Part shown: piece by piece, positions 54,201 to 64,000 of the stretch
Layout of the letters: every line of letters starts with the position of its first letter
How positions within the stretch are numbered: the first letter of the stretch is position 1
Assembly: GCF_020921035.1 (NCBI RefSeq)
Contig: NC_063156.1
Coordinates: 9,436,501-9,500,500 of the forward strand
DNA: 64,000 nucleotides
DNA from: Rhodamnia argentea
Taxonomy: Eukaryota; Streptophyta; Magnoliopsida; Myrtales; Myrtaceae
Reading direction: 5' to 3'
Translations under genes and position numbers: made by a program
Notes under the pieces: model-generated
Told to the model about the DNA's origin: nothing
Databases searched by the model: none
Seen by the model: only the letters and a program-made list of their open reading frames with translations

Positions 54201-55444
54201 AAGAGAAAAGGTCTTCTCAACACCCTTTGCAGGCTTGGATAGCAGCAGATATGATACTGGGCCAACAAGGACTGGAACAGTATCTACGCCAAGCTGAAAA
54301 TTGGCAAACAGATTTAAAACAGACAGATTTAAAAATGCTAAAATTATGCAAAAGCACAAGGAAGACAAAAATGTATGAGCTGATAAAAACTTACTAAAAA
54401 TGAAGAGACTACTACCACCAACAATAATTCAGAATGTCCTCAAAGAGGCAGATCCAACTCCACCCCCTCCAAATTGTTGAAAGACCTTTATTTCCCATCC
54501 CATGTTACCTTCATGGTAATCAACAAAAACTTTCGCAATCCTTGATTCTTATACTTTTTCACACCACATTGATAACTAGAGGTTCAGTCAATATTTTGTT
54601 GAGTAAGTTGCTGAAATTCTTCCCTCACTATATATCTCAGAATCTCATAAAGTTTTGACCCATAGTGTAGGTCCAGATAATATAATAAGAAATTTGACAC
54701 AAGCCTTCATCAGAAACCATCTAGTTTGTTAATTAGCCACCAAGCCAATCAACCACGTGACATTTGATGCATCAACTACTGCTTATAGTCCCCACCCCCT
54801 CACCTGACCCCAAAAAAAAAAAAAAAAAACGAATAATAACTTCAAGAACAATCGTTTCATTACTTTGACCTTTCCAGATCTCATGAGACAGCATGAATGA
54901 AAAAATAAAATTAGGCCAGTGCATACCGCCTTGGCCTCCTTGTACTCGGTGACAGCCTTGTGAGAAGCATAAGAGAACTTGACATCAGGACCCAATTCAG
55001 GCACAATGTAGTGGCTGGACCAAATGAGGTAGATGATTTAGTTGAACATCAAAACAAAATCAATACTCATACTTCTTTGAGATCCACCACTTACTAGTTG
55101 GTGTCAAACCACTTGGTCATTTCCATAGCAGGGCAAGAGGCATTTCCTCTGGCCATCGAGAAATAAACATCGAATCCAATCTCCCCACCGTTCCAACCAT
55201 ATCTGGGAGGAACAGCACCAAGCATGGCAGTGGTGTCGAGCACCTGATCATAGTATGCAAAGGTGTTGCTGGGAATGTACTTGATGCTGGCAGCGGCCAT
55301 CTGCTTCCAAATAGATGACCTGAGATCAGCTGCAACTTTCTGCAAATCCTCCGCACTGCTCTTTCCATCCCAGAATGATTCCAAGGCAAACTTGAGTTCC
55401 CTCTTGGGGCCCATGCGAGGATATCCAACGATGTGGGACGCCAT
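51296..55444 (-). CDS. METE: Cobalamin-independent methionine synthase (5-methyltetrahydropteroyltriglutamate-homocysteine methyltransferase)
   Basis: Eleven coding exons: 55,095-55,444; 54,927-55,014; 54,166-54,293; 53,694-54,085; 53,432-53,595; 52,939-53,019; 52,669-52,835; 52,453-52,558; 52,078-52,328; 51,776-51,977; 51,296-51,664. All have GT-AG ends and the lengths sum to 2298 nt, giving exactly 765 residues, the normal plant length. The enzyme moves the methyl group of methyl-tetrahydrofolate-Glu(n) to homocysteine; without an N-terminal transit extension (start [18 protein letters not shown]) it is the cytosolic type that feeds the SAM cycle. The catalytic zinc ligands His647, Cys649 (IHTHMC), Glu671 ([11 protein letters not shown]) and Cys733 (NPDCGLK) are all present. 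The usual plant exon pattern, full length and intact motifs argue for a working gene. Confidence 0.98.
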
Positions 55445-55448
55445 TTCT

Positions 55449-56417
55449 CTGGATCACCGTGCAAACATCAACAAGAGGTAAGTAATCTAGTCAAACTCAG
55501 TCACGCACCTGAATAATGTAATAAGCTGATGCAAGGGCTATACCATTCTGTTTCTTTTGTCTAGATCTGGTAAGAAAACCAACACCCACACGAAACTTGA
55601 TCCCCCTAAAACTATTTATGTCTACATCTAAGAGTGGATCCAACCATACTTGAAGGAAGTTTGAGTAAATGGGTACGTGCAGTGCTTATAAACAAATATC
55701 CAGATGCCTTAAAACTTGGAAAGCTTTAATTAGAAGGAAGTCCTTTCTGGAAGATGGTGACATTATTAAGTGGAATTCAAGATCCTCTGTTCGCACATTA
55801 ATCTCAGAACCACACGTAAATAGGCGAAAGCAAGGAAACAGACATATGAAACCAAACAAAAAAATCGCCGGTGTCGGCACAAATGCAGATCTGCCACTAA
55901 AAACTAAAGACGATTTAAGACAAACGGTCTTCCATTCGCATAAATAAATAAACCAGCGAGATCAGATCGAACCGGACAAAGTAACACCAAGACTTGCCGG
56001 AGATCTAAGAGTGACACCACCCAAAAACACAAGATCTGATAGCACAAGCAGCACTGGACCTCGATCCAAACAGAAAGCACCAGAGCTAACGCGTCTAACT
56101 CCAAGGTCAAGACAAGTTCGCATTCGCCAGTCGATCTCGATCACTCGAAATGCTCGATGCGAATGGCTCGGAACAGATCAAGAAGACAGCAGAAACAGAG
56201 AGTCCAACGATCTAGTGGTGAAAAGCGAACTATGCGAATGCAACGCCGACTCGGAGCAGGACCCCAGTTGCGGGAGAGCTAACGCAATCAGATCCACCGT
56301 GTGCGAGCAAACCACGTTCAGTATCAGCTCAAATCTAGCGTCCACTATGAGCAATAACAAGCAACTAGCACGGGTAAAACAGTGGAGGAATGCTGAGAGC
56401 GATGCAAGGACCCTTAC
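55449..56417 (-). other. Leader intron of the methionine synthase gene
   Basis: On the minus strand a donor (ggcgaag|gtaagg) at 56,417 and an acceptor (gtgatccag|agaaATG) at 55,449 bound a 969-bp intron; the acceptor is only four bases before the start codon. The untranslated first exon ends at 56,418. Leader introns of this size often raise expression of plant housekeeping genes, which is inference here. Confidence 0.72.
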
Positions 56418-56531
56418 CTTCGCCGAGATTGAACCGGGGGAACGAGACTGAAATGTTCTTCTCTCGGAGTGACGGGGCGGCGAGGGGGTTAGAGAGAGAA
56501 CGGCGCGAGGAAGAAGAAGAGGTCGCCGTGT

Positions 56532-56539
56532 TATTTATA
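56532..56539 (-). promoter_or_regulatory. TATA box of the methionine synthase gene
   Basis: TATAAATA on the minus strand lies about 115 bp upstream of the leader-exon donor, predicting a transcription start near 56,505 and a first exon of roughly 90 bp. Confidence 0.65.
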
Positions 56540-56778
56540 AGGCCGAAGTTGGTGGGGGGACCGGAAGGTAGATAGATCTGGGAATTTTTTACGGGGCTCT
56601 GCGAGATGTAACATCTCTCACGTTTCGACCAAAAAAAAACTCTCACGCGCTCTGCGATGGCGCGTGGGAGTGAGATTTGGATCTCCATGGTCGTCGGTTG
56701 GTGTGCCAACATAGTCGTTGCCAACAGTCGGAACAAGAGGTCTGAAAAAAATTGATACTATGCACTTTATTTCCAATC

Positions 56779-56806
56779 TTCTTCTTCTTCTTCTTCTTCT
56801 TCTTTT
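56779..56806. repeat. CTT microsatellite
   Basis: About nine CTT units followed by a T run. From here to 57,800 I see no gene. Confidence 0.8.
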
Positions 56807-57805
56807 TTTTGTGGAGGAGGGGCGAGGTGGAAATTTTTTCAATCTTCTTCAATTCCTATTTTTTTTTCTGTGATCTTGGAAGTAAATCTTCCCCAAATTC
56901 TACTAAACGGTAAGACTTTGCATATATAAGTAGAAAAGTGATGATTTGGCTGTCTGAATAAATCTGACTTGACTTATGGTACATGCACATCGAGATAATA
57001 AAAAAAAAAAGAGGACATTTTCAAGTCCAATCGAGCTTTTACAGCGAAATCCTTTGTTCGAAACCCGCCAAACTGTCTTGGAGCACCTCGAGCTTTGGCG
57101 GACTGCCAGTCATTTAAAGCCAGGGCTGTGGTATGTGACTTTTACCTCTGTTGACGTATTTTAAGATTGACAAATGGGGTATGTTACTTTTAATGTATTG
57201 ACATGAGAGTTCGACCAAAAAAAAAAATTTAAAAAAGTTGATGCGTCCATTTTTTGACTTGATCCTGGTCAGGTATAGTCCTTTAGGCCTATGGAGTACT
57301 AGGAGTATGTTTTTGGATCCTCGGAAAAAGGGTCGAGCATTAGAAAATATATCGACCTAAATGAATATAAGCTTAGTTAATGGAATTCCGTTGCAATGGA
57401 CCACACTAGTTGCTACCGAGTTAGCAAGAAAGGCTAAATGGTGACAATTTATTAGATTGTCACTGAGCAATAGTATCTCTTATCGTGAGAACGACTAGTA
57501 GTTAATTATAAGCACTAGGATGTATTTATAGACGGTGTTTGATCGTCAAGACACTCGTATGGGTATGGACAAGATATGATAGGTAAGATGAGGGGATAAG
57601 AAATCCATCGAAAAAACAAAAGAAGAAAAAACCCAACTAACATGAGAACGGAGAGATTTCAAGTAACCACCTTGACGGAAATCGGAGAGGACGGCAGCCA
57701 CCGTTGTGGTGGTCGCTTGGAATTGCAACCGCGGTGGTCGCTCGTCTCATATCTCACTATGAGGAATGACTCTAGTGACCACCGCATGATGGTCGCTTGA
57801 GACGT

Positions 57806-58463
57806 GCATGGTAACAATTCTAAAAATGAATTTTCGCTTTAGAGCGCTTATGGAGCTGAAATCCATTTGGTAATATAACTTATGAAGCAAAGATCCGTTC
57901 AATTATGCAACATTGCATTTCTACTTCTGAAGCAAAATTCTACTTCTGAAGTTATTTTTGAACCAATTTCAGAAGTTAAAAAAAGTTACTTCTCTTTCAA
58001 AAGTAGAAATCTCTCAACATCAATATCTCTCACTTCGGCCTATTTTCATTTTCAATGCCTCTCTCTCCCAACCATGCCTCCGTCGCCGACCGCTACTATA
58101 GCTTGTCGCCACCCACCGCCCGCCGCCAACAGCCTCCACTACCCCCCGCCGCAACCACCGCTGCCCTCCTCCAACTACCGCCCATCTCGGCCACGGGACA
58201 AAAAAATAAATAGTATTTTTTTACTTTTAAAAGTTAAAATTATTTTTGAGAAATTTTAAAAAATTAAAAATAAAGTAAAAAATTTTTACCGTCAATAATA
58301 ATTTTTCATAGAAAATGTTGTGTTAATAATGTTCCATAAGTATGAATTTTCAACCATTATCAAACAATTTTCTCTAATCAGAAATCAACTTTCGGAGTAA
58401 AAATAGAAAAATCAACTTTTGGCCAGAAGTTAATTTCTAAAGCAAAGTGTTGCCATGCATGTC
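57806..58463. mobile_element. MITE with GC-rich core
   Basis: The left end catggtaacaattct and, inverted, the right end catggcaacactttg form terminal repeats that continue 'ttcgctttagagc' / 'tttagaaattaacttctg'. Subterminal 'cttctgaagc' words recur. The core at 58,055-58,195 is Pro/Ala-codon-like GC-rich sequence. No transposase. Confidence 0.55.
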
Positions 58464-58960
58464 CCTAGCAACCGTGACCACCACATTGGGGTCGCTAGCA
58501 GCGTCACGAGGGCACTAATATTGGCACACAACACATGCAAAAGAAAATTACAATGGTCCCTTTTTTTTTTTCTTTTTCTAATGTTACTAATCCTTTCCTA
58601 GGTTAATTTTTTTTCCTTTTGGTCCGGCAATATTCGGATATATCATTATCAAGTTCCACGTTTGCACCAAATAACGGATTGAATTAGAAACATCCGATTT
58701 AGAATTATATGCGGCTCACAGTGAAGAGAAGAGAAAGCTTGGGAGAGTAGAGGTGAGAGGCTTTCCAATGCCTGCTCTAGATCAGGGTGGTTAAAAGTTA
58801 AAAAACTTCACTGGTGTTGATTCTGTTTTTTTTTTTTTTTTTTTTAAGGATGGTTCCATGATAAGTTTTAAATTCCTAAGAGAAACAAGAGCCTAACAAA
58901 ATAAAACATTTTGTTTTTCATGTCTATAGAAAATTATGACTTTTTTACCATTTTTCTTAG

Positions 58961-59550
58961 GAAAAAAATTACCAAAAAAGTCTTAAACCTATTGCAATTA
59001 TGTCAATTCAATCCTAAATATTTTTTTTTTTGCTAGTCTAGTCATAAACATTTTGTAATTGTGCCAATTCAATCCACCTTACCGGCAAGCGCTAACGTGA
59101 ATAATATTTTTATTTTTGTTTTTGTTTTTTTTTTTCCCTTTTTTTTCTCTTTCTTTTATTCTCCCTACCTAATACATACTGTACTGTGACCGGCGAGCTC
59201 TGGCAAGGGTCACCGAAGCCGCCGGCCATTAGGTGACGGCAGCCTCGCCCACCATTACCATGGCCTCACCCGGTGTCGGGCAACTCCGGCGACCCTTGCC
59301 GGAGCGTGCCGGCCACAATACAATATGTATTAGATAGTGAAAAGAACATAAAGAGAAAAAAAAAAAAAAATATTATTAAAAATTATCCACGTCAACATTA
59401 GTATGCAAAGTGGATTGAATTGGCACAATTACAAAAGATTTAGGACTGAACTGGGCCAAAAAAATAAAGTTTAGAACTAAATTGGCACAATTACAATAGA
59501 TTTAGGGCCGAATTGGCACAATTGCAATAAGTTTATGACTTTTTCTTATA
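58961..59550. mobile_element. Non-autonomous TIR element with GC-rich core
   Basis: The left arm ('aaaaaagtcttaaacctatt', 'gcaattatgtcaattcaatc') and the reverse complement of the right arm ('aaaaagtcataaacttatt', 'gcaattgtgccaattcgg') are inverted repeats of about 60-70 bp. The arms also resemble those of the elements at 18,405 and 24,709. The core (59,175-59,320) is GC-rich with 'ggcagcctcgcccacc' type words. No coding capacity. Confidence 0.68.
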
Positions 59551-59879
59551 TGTCAATACTCAATTAACTTTAAATAAAAATCAAGCTTTCAAATTATGGC
59601 GCTCACCCGCATTTACAACTATATGTACTTGCGCCTGTAACTAACTCTGAAAAATAGTGAAGTAGTGGGGGGATGATATTGGTTTTTACCCCGTTGTGGT
59701 TATGCTTCCAATCCGAAAATGTCGGGCGGCGCCATGCAAAAATTGTTTTAGGTCAAGAAATAAGAGATAAAGGGAATAATTACATTGGGACAAAATAAGA
59801 GAAATTTACACTTTGATCGGTTGTGAGAATCTATCTAACTTGCCTTTGGTAACCATCCATTACAACGATTGAGGCCTGA

Positions 59880-61190
59880 ATGACAACAATTCAAGTTCTC
59901 CGATTTTGTTCTTTGAAATAAAAAAGGATGAGAATCATGTTTGGTGATGTAAATAAATGATTATGATTATGATTATATTCTTGAAAACAGTTTTGAAGTA
60001 AAAACAAGAAAAAAAAAAAAAGTTCATTCTGAAAAAGAATCACAAAGTAAAATGAAATCAGTTCCTCTCATCACTCTTCACTCGACCTAAAATATAACTA
60101 GATCTCATTTTAAAAAAACATATAAGATAATAAAAAAAAAAAAAAAAATTCTAAAAAATCAGATAAATTTCTATAAAATCCCTAAAAATACAAAAAGCTT
60201 AAATTAGGCTAGTTTGACCTCATTTTCATAAATCTAGGCATAGATTCCCTAAATTTCATATATTTTATTCATTTTTAGGAAATCATAAACACCTTTAAAA
60301 TTAAACCCAAACTACATTTCTATAAGCCCTTAGGGCCTCAAATTTCTTGATTGTACACTTGATTGCATTGGTTGTGATTTGCCTAGGTTTGAGTATTTTA
60401 GACTCTGTCTAGTTTTAGAAATTTTGGAAAATGACAAAAACAACTTGCGTGAACACTTAGCATTGGCTTACCTCATAGGTTTAAAAATGAATTAAAATTT
60501 TGCATGAAACACATTTACAAAACACTCAACTTCAATGCCAAAAGGGCGTCGGTGGAAACACCAACGTAACCAAGTCTCCGGACCCCAAATTTCTCCGATT
60601 ATGTAGAATCGAACGGCTTCTCCTAACCGTTTGATAAGGTTCCTTGTCTATTTTTCTTAAGGATTGGTGGCGACTCCATTTATATGTACATATACACATG
60701 TCATCAATCACACTAAAATCGAATTTGATATCCCTTCGTTGCAATTTGGTATAGGCATGCGAGGGCCCGATCTAATCCGAAATCACACACTAACTCAATA
60801 TAGTCTATCCTTTTTTTAAGCTTAAAATGACTTGTTATGACATGACAATTAGATGGAATAGCACAATAAAATATTATATACAATATGTTATATATGAGAA
60901 TGAATATAAATTAATCTTCAATTAATTCGAAATGTAAGATGAAATTTCACAAAGTAACCACGTAATTATTTGACTTATATGACAAAAATTGATAAAAGAA
61001 GTTATTTTCAAGAATAAAAATTTTGTGCAATTACCAAACGCATTTATGTTCTAGGAATAAAAATTTTGTGCGGTCATCAAGCACATTCTAATTTTCTAAA
61101 TCTCGTTTAGAGAACGTAATAAAAAAAACGATTCTAATCAAAATAACTTTTTTCGAATTAGAATCGTTGTTGTCCGGCCCCTTAGCAAAC
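59880..61190. mobile_element. Non-autonomous hAT-like element, copy 2, with nested LTR-like sequence
   Basis: Both ends match the element at 37,136-38,242: left 'gacaacaattcaagttctcc' and 'aaaaaaggatgagaatcatg', right 'aattttgtgcggtcatcaag' and 'gaatcgttgttgtccgg'. Around 60,510-60,770 the phrase 'attggtggcgactccattt' resembles text next to primer-binding sites of plant gypsy elements, so a retrotransposon fragment seems nested inside. Confidence 0.55.
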
Positions 61191-63155
61191 TACATAGATG
61201 TGAATGTCCACGGATCAAACTCAAACTTTTGAAAATACATCGACACCGCCAAGAAGATTTCATTTCTCTTCTACCTGTAAATTATCCAAGACTCGTAAAT
61301 TTGATTGATGAATGACATAACAAAAACCATCTACTAAAAATCATCGTCATCAATCTTGTGTTAAGTCAAATCCTAATGGATTAGCTAATGCCGTGCTTCT
61401 TGATGGTGTCGACGTGCCGTGTGAATAGATATTCACAGTCCGCGCATAATTCGATTCGATCGGACTGCATCTGCATACGTATTTTTCCCCGTACGATGGA
61501 AGGCAACCGTACGCGCGCATTGGCCCCCGTTCGAGTTCCTATAGTTGGACGATTTTGGAAAGTCAGAAAAGCGACCGCCGTGGGTCCAAAAACAAGCCGC
61601 GTCGGTCGGTCGCGTGCCTTCACGCGCGGCACTGGCGCTTGCGCCTGGGTAAATTTACGTCAGATAAAAGGGCAAAAAACACAAAAAAGTGGGTGGCTGG
61701 GGTTGGTGCGGGATTGGTAGTGGGGTTCCACGACGTCGCACCATGGTTGGGGAGATCATATATGAAGGTTTGCATCCATTAACCCCCGTCCTCTGCGAAT
61801 TACCCGATTTGCCCTCCGATTAACGCGGGAATGGCACGGGGTTTGTTGAGGGCGAGAGAGAGTTGGTGAAGGGGTGAGTGGGACCCCCGCTCGGGACACG
61901 GAAGGAGGAACTGCTTTGATCTTTTGGGAGTCGCTTGTTTCTGATTATTTCTTAATCTCCTCGCTTTAATCAAACTGTTCGTTTTTTAATCGCCATTTTC
62001 CTCTCTTTACATAAGCCCGCCTTTAATCCAATTAAAAATAAACATGTTTCACGTTCAACCCATTTTAGTTTGTTCCGCCTTTATAATTGCATCATGTGAG
62101 ACACACTTAGTAATTGGCAATGCACCTGAAGAGGAAGATGCAGGGATCCACAAGCACAATAGCGTCGCAACATTTGAAGGGAAGGCTGGTAATGGGGAAC
62201 GGGGAGGCTCTGCTTTTGCTGCTTGCTTCTGCCGTGAGAGAGAGAACCTATTGAGGGATCAAACAACGAAGATGATGGCGACAGAGAGACTGAAAGGCGA
62301 CTCAATGGGGGCACGTCGGTCGACGATGGCGGCACACGGCGGTTTCTGACATCTACAGGTGACCATTGCTCCCGGAAAGATATTGAGAGCAAAAGAGGGA
62401 GGAGGAGATGGGGTTTGGTGGAAATCCTTGACACTATTGGAAGCTATTCCATGGATGGCCAACGTCTATTGGGTAGACTTGGACCTATTCCATTTTCGTA
62501 ACTTCCCTAGTTGAAGCATAATTTTGGGCCTCATATGTATCCACATGTGCTCATGTATTTAGTTTATGTTCATTTACCATGTGAGTTAGGTAATTCTACA
62601 CCATAGTATCAGCAATTGGGTACATTTCTTTCTTTCAGCGAATAGCTAATATTTCGTCAATTTCTATCATCTCGACCACGGTGAAAGTTTCTATCGCGGT
62701 TACCCTTACCCGGCCCCACCACGACTTTTTCGATGCAACAAATCTTAAGACTTTCGTCTTAGAATCATAATACTTGCGGTTTCGCTTTTTCAATACAATT
62801 CCTTAACTCTTCATGCTTCTTGCTTTTCTTTTAAAATTAAAGAAAAAATTCATCGTTAGCTTTATCTTACTTGATAAGAACTCACGACATGAATCGTTTT
62901 CTTGGAAAATCATGAAATTTTCCGAGAAATCATCGGACAATGTACATGGGGAGCGGGAAAATACAAAGTGAAGCTTTGATTGGGTCTCTATGCATAACGA
63001 GGATGATGGACATTCATCAATTTTGTACATATCGTGCCGATCCTTTCGTCGCATCGTTATCTTCTAACCGAGAAAAAGAGGAAATGATTTCACAGTCGAT
63101 CGATGCCATACTCTCTTTCTCTACCTCTCGCGAAAAAGAATCAGCTCCGGCCGAT
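61191..63155. other. Intergenic stretch without a recognised gene
   Basis: GC-richer around 61,400-61,900, with ORFs on both strands but no domain. The last part is 3' UTR of the ankyrin gene. Confidence 0.45.
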
Positions 63156-64000
63156 TCAGACGCCCAACACGGCCATAGCCATGGACGACCTATCGAAGCT
63201 GCTCCGAATCGGTCTCTCTCTCACCTGGTTCTTCTTCTTCTTCATCGACTTCATCTTCAATCCTCCGTTCATCTCCTCATCCCCGAGCTCCAGCTTTTTT
63301 GCGAACCGACCGGACCCCGCCACCTGCCCGGCCCCGTCCTTAAACGCGCCGCCCTGTACGAGTATCCTTGTGATCCCGGCGTACTGCTGCGACTCCGCCA
63401 TCTGCAGCGCCGTCACGCCCTTGTTCGTCCTCGCCTCCACGTCCGCTCCCTTCTTCACCAGCAGCTCCACCACGTCGAACTGCCCCGACTCCGCCGCGCA
63501 GTGCAGCGCCGTGTAGCCGTCCTCGTCCCTGGCGTTGGCGTCCACGCCCTTGTCTAGGAGCGTCCTCACGGCGTCGGCTCGGCCTTTGAACGCGGCCCGG
63601 TGCAGCGCGGTCCACCCGTGCTGGTCGCGCCCATTCACGGCTGCTCCGCTCTCCAGTAGCCGGTTGATCGCCCGCACGTCGCCTTTCCGGGCCGCGGTGC
63701 AGAGCCTGTCGCCGAGCTTGAGCACGTCGAAGAGCCGCGTGTGGCCGTGCTCCGCCGCCACGTCGTAGGCCGTCTTGCCGTACCGGCTCCGGACGTCCTT
63801 GTTCGCCCCCTTCTGCAGGAGGAGCTTCACCATGTGCTCGTCGCCGAGGCGGGCCGCCGCGTACAGCGGTGTTTCGCCGTCGCCGGAGCTCCGGACGTCG
63901 GTCCTCGCGCCATTCGCTAGCAGCAGCCTCGCGCAGTCCCTCCGCCGCTCCTCCACGGCGAGGTGGAGCGCCGTGCTGCCGTCCCTCGCCGGGGAATCCG
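63156..64000 (-). CDS. Ankyrin-repeat protein, vapyrin-like, C-terminal part (runs off the right edge)
   Basis: The frame is open from the window edge to the stop at 63,156 (281 codons with the stop) with no intron visible. About seven ankyrin repeats follow each other: [50 protein letters not shown], then the divergent [12 protein letters not shown] repeat, [40 protein letters not shown] and [20 protein letters not shown]. After them comes a Lys-rich tail ([19 protein letters not shown]) ending MAMAVLGV. The 'LKLGD-LC-AARKGDV' step between repeats and the AFKGR repeat resemble plant vapyrin and vapyrin-like proteins, which join an N-terminal MSP/VAP domain to ankyrin repeats; vapyrin is needed for arbuscular-mycorrhizal and rhizobial entry. 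The MSP part would lie beyond the window, so the assignment is an inference; ankyrin repeats are certain. High GC unlike the flank is normal for such exons. Confidence 0.88.
   Translation of the reverse strand, partial: DSPARDGSTALHLAVEERRRDCARLLLANGARTDVRSSGDGETPLYAAARLGDEHMVKLLLQKGANKDVRSRYGKTAYDVAAEHGHTRLFDVLKLGDRLCTAARKGDVRAINRLLESGAAVNGRDQHGWTALHRAAFKGRADAVRTLLDKGVDANARDEDGYTALHCAAESGQFDVVELLVKKGADVEARTNKGVTALQMAESQQYAGITRILVQGGAFKDGAGQVAGSGRFAKKLELGDEEMNGGLKMKSMKKKKNQVRERPIRSSFDRSSMAMAVLGV

Noticed and set aside
62940-63768. Plus-strand ORFs over the ankyrin gene
   Set aside because: Antisense shadows of the GC-rich ankyrin exon; the minus strand has the repeat motifs.

Overview
The window is nuclear DNA of a flowering plant, almost certainly a eudicot. 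Genes carry GT-AG introns and plant-specific families are present: an arabinogalactan peptide, an R2R3-MYB, an MCTP, a plant cobalamin-independent methionine synthase with a leader intron, a DRB-type dsRNA-binding protein and a vapyrin-like ankyrin protein. Long AT-rich intergenic stretches are filled with small TIR elements and LTR remnants. The GC-rich cores of several of these elements resemble repeats I associate with Myrtaceae (Eucalyptus and relatives), but that is recollection, not proof. No rRNA, intact tRNA, CRISPR or bacterial-type feature is visible.

Layout. 0.4-0.6 kb (+): GPI-anchored AG peptide. 4.5-5.2 kb (-): small acidic single-pass membrane protein (DUF6821-like) with a one-base frameshift. 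5.3-10.8 kb: repeats and unassigned sequence. 10.9-12.1 kb (+): MYB5-like regulator with one intron. 12-25 kb: gene-poor, with TIR elements at 18.4-19.2 and 19.3-20.4 kb and a nine-copy tandem array of ~290 bp units at 22.1-24.7 kb that ends inside a MITE. 25.3-32.4 kb (+): locally duplicated region with two Lys/Glu-rich paralogues, the first shortened at its 5' end. 33.1-36.3 kb (-): intact intronless MCTP. 37.1-38.8 kb: hAT-like element followed by a miniature LTR element. 40.7-48.3 kb (-): three-dsRBD DRB gene with a one-base frameshift and an unassigned terminal exon downstream. 51.3-56.5 kb (-): complete 11-coding-exon methionine synthase. 57.8-61.2 kb: more TIR elements. 63.2 kb to the right edge (-): C-terminal part of a vapyrin-like ankyrin protein.

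The genes are ordinary monocistronic plant genes with no shared pathway. The most interesting structure is the 21.9-29.3 kb duplicated region: the satellite-like array has a single-copy relative ~4 kb away that shares its left flank, and its unit boundary lies in a MITE terminal repeat, so its origin can be partly reconstructed. Two genes (DUF6821-like and DRB) each have a one-base excess in a short homopolymer while the 2.3 kb methionine synthase CDS and the 3.2 kb MCTP ORF are clean. Whether these frameshifts are assembly errors or real alleles is the main open question for annotation.
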